Part shown: positions 44,001-53,978 of the stretch, piece after piece | How the letters are laid out: every line of letters starts with the position of its first letter | Numbering within the stretch: position 1 is the first letter of the stretch | Origin: Dastarcus helophoroides | Taxonomy: Eukaryota; Arthropoda; Insecta; Coleoptera; Bothrideridae | Length of the DNA: 64,000 bases | Assembly (NCBI GenBank): GCA_028583605.1 | Contig: CM053326.1 | Location: 13,494,587 to 13,558,586 of the forward strand | Reading direction: 5' to 3' | Position numbers and translations under genes: made by a program | Notes under the pieces: model-generated | What the model saw: the letters and a program-made list of their open reading frames with translations, nothing else | Told to the model about the DNA's origin: nothing | Database searches by the model: none

Positions 44001-47000
44001 AGTCCCGTCATGGTCGGATTAACGGAGTTCTACTGTAGTCTAAATGTTTGAAGAAAAAAACATCTAAATTTTCAAAAAAGATCAAATCTTCGAGAAATTG
44101 TCAAAAATTTGAACAAATGTGGAAATTTTCAAAAAAATCTAGTCTTTCAGTATTATCACAAAAATCAACGTTTCAAAACAAAATCACAATTTTGAGAAAA
44201 GATCACAATTTTGGGTCAGTTTTCAAAAATTTAAAAATATATAAATCAAAACCTTACAGAAAGGCGAAATTATGAAAATGCCGAAATTTATAAAACACGT
44301 TAACATTTGAAAAAAGTGAAATTAAAAACAAATGGAAAATCGGAAATTCGAAGTTTTCAAAATATGGCATAATTTTGGTGGAACGGACTGGCCCTTGGTT
44401 ATCTTCAAAAATTGAAATACAAATCTTGTCCCCTGAAACCAAGAAAGATTAAAAAACACAACAGAGATTGCTCTAACGCGTTTCGATAGCCAAGCTATCA
44501 TCTCAGAGAGATACTCTTTCGAAAGGCGTTAGAGCAACCTCTGTTATGTTTCTTAATCTTTCTTGGTTTCAGGGGACAATATTTATATTTCAATATGGTA
44601 TAATGTTAAAAGTCCTTATTTTCATTAAGCGAAAATTTTGAGAAAAAGCCAGAACTTTTTCATACTAGCTAATAAAAATAGGCCATAATATTTAAAAATT
44701 TTAAGCAATTTTTGAATTTGCAAATCTCCATCGCTCTGTATAATTAAAGAATATAAGACAATATTTGTGTGGTTTATGGAAACTAAAAGACTATCAATGA
44801 TTGGTTTTGTCGCAAATTGGTTAATACTGCATCATGACGAGTGTTTACAAACGACTGTATCGGAATCCTGTCTCAGGATTTATGTCTCCGCTATTAGGAA
44901 AGCGACTCATCAAAACCCCCAAAAATCTTATATTATTTTGCTGCCTTTTATAGGACTATCCAAATATGCAAAAATACAGGGTGTTCAGTTTAAAAAAAAA
45001 GTGAGTTTATATCAACACTGTATAGGATTAGTAGAATGAAATGCAAATAATTTTAAAATATGCTCCCTATAGATATACGCTACTGGGCAAAATTTCATTT
45101 TGATATCTTGTCAGACTTAGGAGCTACTCTCCGGCCACACACTAATGACAGACCCCTTATTTTATATCAAGGGCCCATGTGTCAATGAACCGTCATACAT
45201 TTATCGTAACAAAATTCATATTTACTGTTTATAAGGTAATAATATCTTGGATATTTCATTTGCAGCTTCACAAATGTCATATTCGATGCAGTTTATTGAT
45301 TCTGCACTAAAAGCGCTCATTTTAAATATTTTTTTTTTCGGTAACTACGTCATTTTGTCAGATCTATGGTATAATATTGGAATTTAAATATGACATTCGT
45401 CCTATCGCATCTCTTGGTTGGTCAATTTCATATCCACACTAGTGTTACGTTGTATCCTTTCACTAGGCTAATATGACCTATCTATCCTGCTCGCAAGTTA
45501 TAAAGAAAACAGTGAATATACAGGTGGGAGTAGGGAAATAATTTTTTTGTAAAACTGTTATTAAAAGTGACATTTTTAGTTCATTGATAAGTGAACTAAA
45601 AATTGACTTTTATAATGACACGTGCCAAAAACACTTTTAACACTAGTGCGATAAAGTTTTTTCGCACTAGTGTTAAAAGTAAATATAGCAGTGTTTCTCA
45701 AACTTTTTTTTGCCCTAGACCCGGTTGTTTTTAATATTTCTCCCTTCGCCACCCACTAAAAGATGTTTTAATTATATCTTAATGCTGGAAAGAACTAATC
45801 ATTTGTGAGTATGAAGACAATTCTAGCAGCCTGGTATTTTATTTTTGTGGTCCGCTGCCGGGTTGTGACCCACTGTTTAGGAAACACTGATATATAGCAA
45901 TATGCAATATAAAATAGAAAGCTGTACTGGTAAAATTAGAAAGATATTTTTTTTGGTTGAAACGGACTGGTCCAACAATATTGTGTTTCCAAACATTAAA
46001 ACATTCAAAATAGTTATAAATTATTTATTTATAATATTAATATTACTATTACAATCTGAACGGTTACTTATTTTAGTTTTCCTGAGAAGTAATTGCAGAG
46101 GTATTTATGCAAAGTAATCCGTGCAAAAACCAGGACGGATGTTGCTTTTAGTCTTCATAATATAAAACAAAGATTTTTCAATATCATCCAGTGTTAATTT
46201 ACAAAATTCTTGAGAGCGACAGACTCCAAATAATCCAAAAACTGACGCAACTTTTTACTGCATATTTGGTGTCTGGAGCTTCATTCAAAAAAATCTTGTA
46301 CGCTGGTTTTAATACTTGCTTATATCCTAGTTTGATTTAAAAACTAGCTTTTATCATAGAGAGATTCCATAACTTAGAATTTCCTTCGGCGTAAACCAAA
46401 AATATATTTTTAGTGAAGTTATCCGCTAGATTCTTTATTTCATACCATCATATTTTTGTCCCGATTTCTGGAGCAATAAATCTCAGTTGATGTATTTGCT
46501 GTTTCTTCAACATCAGATGGAATAATAAAATTGCTTTAATTTCCAATCTTTTCTTCAAAATTCATGTTTATTAGCCATAAAATCTACAATATTTTAGGAC
46601 AGGTTCAATTGTGGTTACTAATTAACATTAAACAACTTACAATTGTTTTACTTAGTTACACTCTATCCAATACCTGACTTGATTGTCAGATGTAAATGTC
46701 AATATGTAATTCAACACGCAAACAATAAATCTAAAATTCAACCCTAGGGACAGCATTTTCTCTTTTAATTTAACAGTTTTACAAAAAATATTGTATGATA
46801 CACTTGTTAAAAGTGATTTTATTTTGTTCGTGGGGTTGCTCCACTCGCTACGCTCGTTCCGCAATACTCCCCACTCACAAAATAAAATGTCACTTTTAAC
46901 ACTTGTATCATAAATAACTATTTTGTGCAACCGGACGCGAACGTATTATTTTGCAGTTTCTACAGCATACGCGAAATGGCCGCTATCCTTGCAATGAACA

Positions 47001-48221
47001 CGAAATGAATTGACAGTGACGTTTCTAAAGTATAGAAGAAAATCATGATTTTGTGTTTTAAAATACTCCTAAATTTCATATTTTAGAGAGTTTTTTAAAA
47101 GTTTTTATTCTGAAATTCATAGTGGACATAAATTACTTAAGATAAATGTTAACATTGATTATACAGTTTGTATTATTACTTATAGTTTATAGTGTAAACT
47201 AGCCGCGTACCAGATGAGATTACATTTCAGGAACCATTAGATTTTTGTCAAACATTAAGGAGTTAATTTTTGGGTAAATTGCTCTGCGCGCACCCTCCTT
47301 TTCACCTCGTGTGTTTTGAATCTTTTTCTTTCCCGGCCAACATTTCTGTTTTGATACATCAAAACCCTTAAATCTGTCAAATTGTTGATAAAATGGCGTC
47401 ATGTTTTCCAATTTTACCGTCGCATGGCTACACAGATAAAAAATGCGATAAGCAAAATAAACACCGCCGTGCCGTGGCGAGAATATGTCATGCAGTCAAA
47501 GTGATGAGTTAAGGACATGGTTAACGCGCACAGGCAACTTTAAATCCAGTGGTGTGTAATATTTATTGCCTACCTTTTTTTAGGGTGTCAATGCCCATTT
47601 TTAGGAACTTAGAAAGTTGAATTTTGAAAAATCCTTTCTTAGTGCTCACCTACCTTTTACGTAACCTTCGGGTGCAAAATTTCATTTTTGTAGAGCCTCC
47701 CGTTTAGACTGTGCGTTGTTTGTCAGTCAGTGTTAGAGTTTTATTGAATAATGTTTTATTATCAGTAACCTTGGAAATATTGGCAGCTAGCTGTCGCCAG
47801 CTTTCTATATTAAGTCAAATTTAATCAGGGCTTTTTAAAAGCAATAACTTCTATATATCTAGATATTTTTCGATTACACAAAAAAAAATGTGGTGTGTGC
47901 GTCGTTCGCGTAACCCTTTAGCGACCTCTAGATTTTCAAGCCTCTGTCGCACAGCGGGCTTGGGTCCGGTACGCTAAAGAGTTACTTCGTGCCCTAGGCA
48001 CACAAATAACTACTTATAGCGCACATTTCCAAAATTAATGTATTCATAATTTTTTCAAATATTAACTGGTCTTCAATTTTGTTTCAGTGTATTCAGTATT
48101 TGCCTTAGCTGAGTACGTCGTAGTCCTTTCCAATATGGCATTTCACATGACTTCCTATTTAGATTTTAAGAACAGAGACTTAGTCATTTACAAATTTGGC
48201 GTCACTTTAACAGAAAGATAA
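37667..48221 (+). CDS. PGAP2: Post-GPI attachment to proteins factor 2 (3 coding exons)
   Basis: Joined exons 37667-38093, 38149-38349 and 48088-48221 give 762 nt, or 253 residues plus TAA, almost the same length as human PGAP2 (254). The family (Frag1/DRAM/Sfk1) consists of multi-pass membrane proteins. PGAP2 acts in the Golgi in fatty-acid remodelling of GPI anchors. Hydrophobic segments are visible near residues 25-48, 115-137, 147-166, 180-196 and 212-226. Family-like blocks are '[15 protein letters not shown]' with the following '[20 protein letters not shown]', '[17 protein letters not shown]', 'RHNLNCEPY' and '[23 protein letters not shown]'. All junctions are GT-AG and in frame (phases 1 and 1). 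Introns are 55 and 9738 bp. Exon 3 is nearly 10 kb away and easily missed. Nothing suggests inactivation. Confidence 0.93.
38149..38349 (+). CDS. PGAP2: PGAP2 coding exon 2
   Basis: The acceptor TTTTTACAG closes a 55-bp intron. The donor is GTGAGT at 38350. The apparent continuation to a stop at 38372 is intron read-through. Confidence 0.92.
38496..38770. mobile_element. Reverse-oriented relative of the 14737 palindrome plus a second palindrome
   Basis: The first part (AATACAACCTAGGCTACAAA, GCAGCCCTCCAG, then the loop in inverse orientation) is the 14737 element read backwards, truncated at about 38615. It runs into a 126-bp palindrome (38642-38767) whose arms contain 'AATGCACAGACCAATAAG' and 'TTTATTAGATTCGAAG'. 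Their mirror images follow. The piece at 15385-15455 matches the right arm. It lies in PGAP2 intron 2. Confidence 0.78.
38771..39729. other. PGAP2 intron 2, diverged array and unassigned DNA
   Basis: Weak array-like sequence occurs at about 38880-39080 (AAATTCAGAATTTTCAGC). The rest has no recognised feature. Confidence 0.4.
39730..41860. repeat. Short-unit arrays in PGAP2 intron 2
   Basis: Pyrimidine-rich units (TTTTCAAAATTTCGACTTTT) dominate to about 40370. More diverged units in mixed orientation follow to about 41860. A direct repeat of TTAAAATTTAAATGTA lies near 40890-40925. Confidence 0.65.
41861..42299. other. PGAP2 intron 2, dispersed repeat
   Basis: The part near 42090-42160 (AAAAATTCTACAATGTTTTG, CGGACCAGGTTTCG) is a diverged copy of the segment near 36320. 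Confidence 0.4.
42300..43140. repeat. Short-unit array, diverged
   Basis: TTTTTTCTCGAAGTTTCGAC-type and AAATTTCGA units in both orientations, interrupted by a hairpin at 42582-42636. Confidence 0.55.
42582..42636. other. Compact hairpin with 23-bp arms
   Basis: The arms ATTTTCGTTCTTGTTTTATT + GGC (42582-42604) and GCCAATAAAACATGAACGAA + AAT (42614-42636) pair at 22 of 23 positions around a 9-base loop. It is intronic in PGAP2. It could be a miniature palindromic element or a small-RNA precursor. Confidence 0.6.
43141..44039. other. PGAP2 intron 2, possible element remnants
   Basis: ACAGGGTGAGTCACTAAGCG near 43208 and GGATTAACGGAGTTCTACTG then TA near 44020-44038 look like ends of DNA transposons, the latter like pogo-type termini. 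I could not pair either with its partner. No coding exon is seen. Confidence 0.35.
44040..44370. repeat. A-rich short-unit array
   Basis: AAAATTTTCAAAAAAG and TTTCAAAACAAAATCACAAT units, purine-rich on plus, leading into the foldback element. Confidence 0.55.
44376..44602. mobile_element. Foldback element copy 2
   Basis: The palindrome at 44412-44602 has arms of about 85 bp starting with ATTGAAATACAAATCTTGTC and containing 'AAAAAACACAACAGAG' and 'CTAACGCGTTTCGATAGCC'. The 36 bp before the left arm (TTTTGGTGGAACGGACTGGC...) also match the flank of the copy at 55786, so the element extends beyond the palindrome there. It is in PGAP2 intron 2. Confidence 0.85.
44603..45565. other. PGAP2 intron 2, unassigned
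   Basis: A 90-residue open frame at 44767-45039 has no recognisable domain and ends in an A-run after ATACAGGGTGTTCAGTTT, a phrase of transposon-end type. Nothing else is supported. Confidence 0.35.
45566..45690. repeat. Two adjacent hairpins with AACACTAGTG core
   Basis: The first hairpin pairs TTTTTAGTTCA with TGAACTAAAAA. The second pairs ACTTTTAACACTAGTGCG with CGCACTAGTGTTAAAAGT perfectly (18 bp). The motif CACTTTTAACACT is shared with the inverted repeat at 46793, so both belong to one family. Confidence 0.7.
45691..46792. other. PGAP2 intron 2, unassigned
   Basis: AT-rich. The phrase TTTTGGTTGAAACGGACTGG at about 45950 echoes the flank of the foldback copies. No exon is recognised. 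Confidence 0.35.
46793..46914. mobile_element. 122-bp inverted-repeat element with GC-rich loop
   Basis: The arms pair over about 42 bp (TATGATACACTTGTTAAAAG ... and ... CTTTTAACACTTGTATCATA) with small bulges. The loop (TTGCTCCACTCGCTACGCTC) is much richer in G and C than the surrounding intron. Confidence 0.75.
46915..48087. other. End of PGAP2 intron 2
   Basis: The repeat seen at 32163 occurs here inverted (AATCCTTTCTTAGTGCTCAC at about 47632). A hairpin-like pair CGTAACCCTTTAGCG/CGCTAAAGAGTTAC lies at about 47910-47985. The rest is unassigned up to the exon 3 acceptor. Confidence 0.4.
48088..48221 (+). CDS. PGAP2: PGAP2 terminal coding exon 3
   Basis: The acceptor TTTGTTTCAG lies at 48087. 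The exon encodes '[21 protein letters not shown]' through 'VTLTER' and TAA at 48219-48221. It restores the frame exactly from exon 2 and supplies the conserved last membrane segment. Confidence 0.92.
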
Positions 48222-48498
48222 TATATAATTGTGTAGCTAGTAAGTAAGTAATTTATTTAAAAAAATTTGTGCAACTGTGAAGATAAATTTATACTAAAAA
48301 AAATGTATTTTGGGAAAAGTATTAGTAATGTTTTATAAAACTTATTCGCTTTAATTTAAGAAAAACATATATTTTTGAAAAATAGAGATATTTGGTAGGT
48401 TTTACTTTGTTTTTTATATACATTTAAGAAATGACTTAATTTACACTGAAGTATTAAAATAATATTGACTTTCTTGTTCACATAAGTTTTATTTATAT

Positions 48499-48820
48499 CA
48501 TGTGTACAAAAAGTTTTCCCATCTAGTGTGTTGCTGTCATTTTTTTGGCATGTTCACGTACTTCCCTTACTTGATCCATATTCGCCAAATATGGCTATTT
48601 AAGCTTGACATAAAAACTCTGCACTACAATCAGAAATAGAAGAGTCCATTTGCTATTGCTCTTTTATGCGTTTCCATTGTACAATCAAATTAGTAAAATT
48701 ATTTTTTAAGGTTGTGTTTGTTTATTTGTCTGTTTAACATACTGATCTAGTAAGCAGCTTACGTTAACATGACAAAAATAGACAGCAACACACTAGATGA
48801 GAAAATTTTTTGTGCACATG
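48499..48820. mobile_element. MITE with about 55-bp TIRs downstream of PGAP2
   Basis: The left end CATGTGTACAAAAAGTTTTC with the following CCATCTAGTGTGTTGCTGTC is mirrored at the right end by GACAGCAACACACTAGATGA and TTTTTTGTGCACATG. The element starts 278 bp after the PGAP2 stop and may be part of its 3' UTR. Confidence 0.82.
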
Positions 48821-51048
48821 GCATTGTTTCATAGAAAAATGCTTAATTCAAAAGACAACTTAATTTCGCATTTCCTGTCATTTTCGATTCTACATTTTTA
48901 AAAAGTTTTCAAATATAGTGAAATAATAAAATGTGCTCTAGCTTCCAAATATTAATACACTAGTTTTATAAGGAATTTTAGAAATAATCTTTTTTCAATC
49001 TTGTAGTTGTGTTTTTAATTTTTATTACTTATGGATACTACCATTTAACCATGTCATATATTTACGACTGTAAATAATGTATATGTAAAGTATATCTAAT
49101 AATATAATTGCAATGGGTTTGTACACATAATTTAGAATTTAGTTATTATTATTTTAATAATTTAAGTTATTAAACCTGTGTTTTTTGTTTTTAGAATAAG
49201 AGCATTCTAATTATTTTGAAATGTGGAGTAAGTTAGTGTATTTATTGGAGTAAATACACTAACGATTAATTGACAAGTCATGTGTTCTGAGTTCTGGATT
49301 TCTGAAATTTACTTTAAGCACCAACACATAAATGGAAAGATGCTCGATAACATTTTATGCAATTTTGCCAAAGTAATATTCTATAAAATAATGCAACATG
49401 TGTAATGTCAAAAGATTACTTTTATAGAAGATGAATGTCCACTGAGTACAAGCCCATTTGCAAAACTGATATTGTTTTACCATCCATTTTAGACGATAAG
49501 TTTGTAAAATACATTGTATTAATATTATTGTTGCATATATGTGATATTTACATGCTGTAGTTCAAAAATTGGTGTTTGAAACATACTTATATTTTTGAGC
49601 TATGGTTACAATAGATAAATTTTATTATAATTTTGTTTAAAACAAATTGTATTACATTTTATTATTATCATTATTATTATAACTATATAAACTGTTCCCT
49701 CTTATGTCTTCTGAATACTCTTAACATTTATTGTTGATCAACTTATTTATTTAACATAAGCAATGTGATTATGATACCTAAAGGATTTTTTTATTAATCA
49801 AAATTTGGTATTGTATATTATACTTGAGTATTTTATTTGTACTTAATTAAATTAAACGATTCATTGGTCAAACTTTAACATTATCTCAATGTCTAGATTT
49901 GGTTATCTTGTTCGTTGTTACTTTGTTTTGGATATGTAATATACGGGCTTATTGGTTTTTTTCGTCATCTTTAATGAACAAACCTAGTTTTCCGTTAATT
50001 ATAAATACATACTAATATAATAAAGAGAAAATTTCTGATTCATTTATCAACCTAGTGTTGTAATTACTACTGAAGCCACCAATACGAAATTTGGATAGTG
50101 CATTCTTTTCGTGACCTAGGTATGCAATAAAAAAAATATATTTTATATAACAAGTATCTAAAATCGGTGTTTTTTACGAGTGTGGCGTGCTATAAACAAC
50201 ACGAGTAAAAAAAAACACATTTTAGTAGCGAGTTATATGCAACATTTTTTGTAACGTCATTCGAAATTAAAAAACTATAAATTTTTGTATAAATACGACA
50301 GAATTGACAGTCTTGTGGTGGTGACTAAATTTTATTGTCGTTTTCATGTAGAAACCAATAACATAAAATTACCTTATTTCCGACTTTTTCCTTTGTTTTC
50401 CACTTGTCAATAGTAACATTTATTTTGATCCATCGAACCCGTCAAATGTGATTTTAGGATATGACGTTACGAAAAATGATTTTTCGAAATTCATCCTCCC
50501 GGTAGGTAAAAGTGCACTAAGAAACAAAGTTAAAATTATGTCAGTGCCAAATATGGTTGTTGTGGGGGCCTCTAAGCTATAGCTTATGTAGCTTATATTT
50601 AAATCCAGCACTGCTCGATACCAAATTTACATGCTCCCAAAATTTATAAATAATCTATTTAAAAATAGGCTCAATAAATATGATGGGTGTTTAAACAAAT
50701 TCAAATGTTTCCTAAGTTAATTGGTAAAAATAATGAGTGCTCTATAAATATATAAAATGAATGTTCAATTAAAAAATTCATTGTGAAATAATACTTCCCT
50801 TTCAATAAAAATGACAAAATTATCTACAAAGGTCAGGATACTTCGTGTATTTTTTGAAATAACTAAATAGGCAGTGAACACAAATAGTAGTTTGCACAGA
50901 AAGAGTGGATATGATGTCCATATCGCATGAGAAGATGAGAACTAAGTTTGTTCACGAAGCCATAGACTGAGTGCCTCAAGGGTTTGAGTACGATATGAAC
51001 AACCCGCTCGAGTTGCACTGCGAATTTTTCCTACGATTACGATCCATT
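48821..51048. other. Gene-free AT-rich DNA downstream of PGAP2
   Basis: I see no coding exon. A 12-bp perfect hairpin (TTAGTGTATTTA/TAAATACACTAA) lies near 49232-49262. Phrases like TTTTTTACGAGTGTGGCGTG (about 50168) recall the loop region at 46793. Confidence 0.4.
48925..48930 (+). terminator. Candidate distal poly(A) signal of PGAP2 (AATAAA)
   Basis: The first clean AATAAA I noted after the PGAP2 stop lies about 700 bp downstream, beyond the MITE at 48499-48820. Weaker variants lie closer, so its use is uncertain. Confidence 0.25.
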
Positions 51049-53978
51049 CAGGGGAGGCACCAGGGGCAAGTGCCTCCCCCCCCCCCGAGATGCTCAAGAA
51101 GTTTAAAATTTAAAATAAATAATTGAAAAATACAAAATAAAATAAAAAGTAGAAATATTCTTATCCTAAATTGATATCTCATTGTATATCTATATACAGA
51201 TAGGGAAAAATTTTCATTGTCCATGTAAAACGCTAAGAATTGTCCCTTCCACAGTTTTCTACGACCGCTGAACGTATTCCCCTACTTTGACGCTGCATGC
51301 TCGTATCCTCCAGTTTAAATGTTACAAAAAACTCGTCGAGAGTTTTACAACAGACTGGAATATTGTTTAGCACAAACTGGGGGCCTATTTGAATTCATGT
51401 TGTAATGTTTAAAGAGTTATTTTGTTATATCCTTCATTATAATTATAACTTATTTTGTTTAAGAAATCTCGTTTATTTATTTTGGTTATCAAAGAATATC
51501 AGTTTTATTTTGCCTCAGACGTTGATTAAATCAACGGAATAAAAGAACAAACAGCATGTGGTTCGCAAATTTTAATAAAATTGTTGCCTGCCAGTAGCAT
51601 TCCCGTAACATGTTAGAAGATATGATGTACTACTGAAAATCTCCACCAACACTGATCGCTGCCCTCTGCGTTGAATTAATTACACAGATGTAGGAGAATA
51701 CAAGGCACCGCCCATCTATCCCACTATTAGCTCTCAATTTTAAATCTCTTATTAACATTCTCCTATGGACAGTGTTCGACTTTCCTGATGTGTATTTTAA
51801 CAGCTAATCTGACAAAAACATAACATGCGTTGCTATAATTCGTAATACTTTTGCTGATTAGATTTGTTGGAGCACAACGGCACCTTCTTTGGTACATTTT
51901 TGCGAATTGTAAGGTAAACATCGCCCAGGATTTTATTTGTCGAACGTGCGACTATTTATGTTTTCAAGCGTTTAAATGTTTACCACTCAAATCATTGACT
52001 TCAGCAAATTCAAAAAAAAATATTTTTTGCAGCTGGATTGTTGTTCACGAAATTTAGATCTTCATGAAGTGATAAAAAATATCTACTTATTATTTAATTT
52101 ATTTGTATAACTCAGTTTTGTAGGATTACATTTTTATAATGGTGTATCTTTTATGAAGTTTTCAGCAAGACATTTATAAACTACTTCTTAAAAATTACAT
52201 CAATTACTAGAGGTTAGAGCCCGGATCGTAATTCAAAGTAAATCATTAAAATAGAGAAAAGAAACAGGTAATTAAACAAATTAAAAGATATGTTTCCCCA
52301 AAGCACTGATTGCCTAAAACACTCTGGTTTGAATACGTTGCCCAAAAGAGCACCCATAACTCCAGAAAACATTTGTTTTAGCTGGTCTCTTCTACAACAC
52401 AATTGATGACAGTTTAGAAATTAACTTTATTTTAGTTTTTTTAATTTCGATTTCAACTTTTTCCTTAAAATTTTAATTTTAAATACGAAACGTTAATTTT
52501 TTAGGAAATTTGTGTTTGTTGTTTTTCTTTTCAAAATTTTAATGCCAATATTTCGAGCTTCAACTCATTTCTAAAATGAATTTTATGAATTTGCAAGAAA
52601 TTTCGATACTTTTCTCAAAGTTATGTTTACTTACACTTTTATTTTTTATTATCATTTTTTTTATTCCACGGGGGTTTTTCACACCGGAACCCTTTTGGAG
52701 TATTAAAAAACGTAATTCTTAAATCGATTTTTAATTAATTTGATATAATTAATTTAATAACAGAACCGACGCTGTGGATTATCGCCTCGGCGAAATTCTT
52801 TTAATAAATAATCGACTTGATTTTATGGGTTTTGTGCTTTGTTACCAATGATTTTCTTATTTAGGAATGTGATCTGATGATCTGATGATCAGAACAAATA
52901 ATTTATTTTGTGGTGATGTTAGGCTTGGTAATTATCGCTTACAAGAGTTCCCAAAATTTACCAAACAGCCAAGACCAAAACAAAGCAAAATTTTATCTCA
53001 AATTGCACATGAATTTTTTTTCAGTCAGTCTGTCAGTCTTTTAGTTTTCCTTTCCTATTCATATTCATTTAAAATTAAAATAAAACATTTACGTTTAGTT
53101 TTGTGTGTGTGTGTGTGTATTATTGGTTTATTTGTTTTTTCACAATGTTTGACTAAGATAAAAAAATATCTGGCTAGCAAAATTTTATAAGGAAATGAAA
53201 GGGAAGAGGGAGCTTTGCAAAAATACGGACATAAATGGGTATGTTATACTTTTTTTTTTTAATTTAGAGAAAAATTTCTTTTCGTGAATTATGGATTTTT
53301 TAAACTATATCATTTTCTCAAAATTGGCACAGCCAAGTTTTTATTACTTTTGTACTAATTCGATTTTAAATTCGAAATTTTAACATTGATCCCGAAATTT
53401 CAAATTCTTTATTTTTTTTCTGCTACAAATTAAGAGTTTTTTTTTTCGAAATTTTGACCATTTTTAAAATTTACTTTATTATTATTTATTTCATAATTTC
53501 CTAATTCCAAATAATTCAAGCACACTGTTTCAGATTTTACGTTTTTGCTAAGATTTCGATTATAAACATGCAATTTAACGAAAAACAATATTGAATTTTA
53601 TAGTTTTTGTTCTATTATGTCAACCTTTTAGTTGCGTAATTTTGTAGTTTTATTTCTGTTATATGGTATATACATGACAATTTTCAGTTTGAAATAAAAA
53701 TTATATTTTGTTTTCCGTTTCTAGCTAGAATCTCATATATAATTCTAGTCGCAAATAGAATGTTTATTTATGCAATATGGTGGTTGAATTTTGATCTTGG
53801 TTTCCTGTAAAAATTATTTTTTTTTATATTATTCAATTTTGAATTGAAAATCTCGCATGACCTTGAAATTTCTTAAAATTTTTGCCTATGGCGCGACTCA
53901 AGCTTTAAAAGGAAAGTTGGATGGAAATGGAAGTTCTCCCGCCCCTGAAAAACCGTTCTGGATATGCGCCTGGATCCA
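51049..53978 (+). mobile_element. 2.9-kb GGATCC-ended non-autonomous element, copy A
   Basis: The left end starts CAGGGGAGGCACCAGGGGCA and folds with the next GTGCCTCCCC. The right end is CTGGATATGCGCCTGGATCC. The sequence is matched over its length by the reverse complement of 59284-61762. Shared blocks include 'TCGCCCAGGATTTTAT', 'GTTATGGGTGCTCTTTTG' (reverse), 'TTTAGAAATGGGTTGAAGCT' (reverse) and 'ATGACAATTTTCAGTTTG'. About 590 bp at roughly 51200-51790 is absent from copy B and is probably a nested insertion. A (GT)8-9 microsatellite sits at about 53102-53118. No transposase is seen. Confidence 0.85.
51200..51790. mobile_element. Probable nested insertion within copy A
   Basis: Copies B and C lack this segment between 'CTCATTGTATAT' and 'TTTTAACAGCTAAT'. 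Its edges (ACAGATAGGGAAAAATTTTC...TTGTCCATG and CCTATGGACAGTGTTCGACT...CCTGATGTGT) look like imperfect inverted repeats. The exact borders are uncertain. Confidence 0.55.

Noticed and set aside
44767..45039. 90-residue open frame in PGAP2 intron 2
   Set aside because: It has no domain and ends in a transposon-end-like phrase and A-run. It is probably chance.
52885..53190. 101-residue open frame in copy A
   Set aside because: The equivalent region of the inverted copy near 59960-60200 does not preserve it, and it contains a GT microsatellite.
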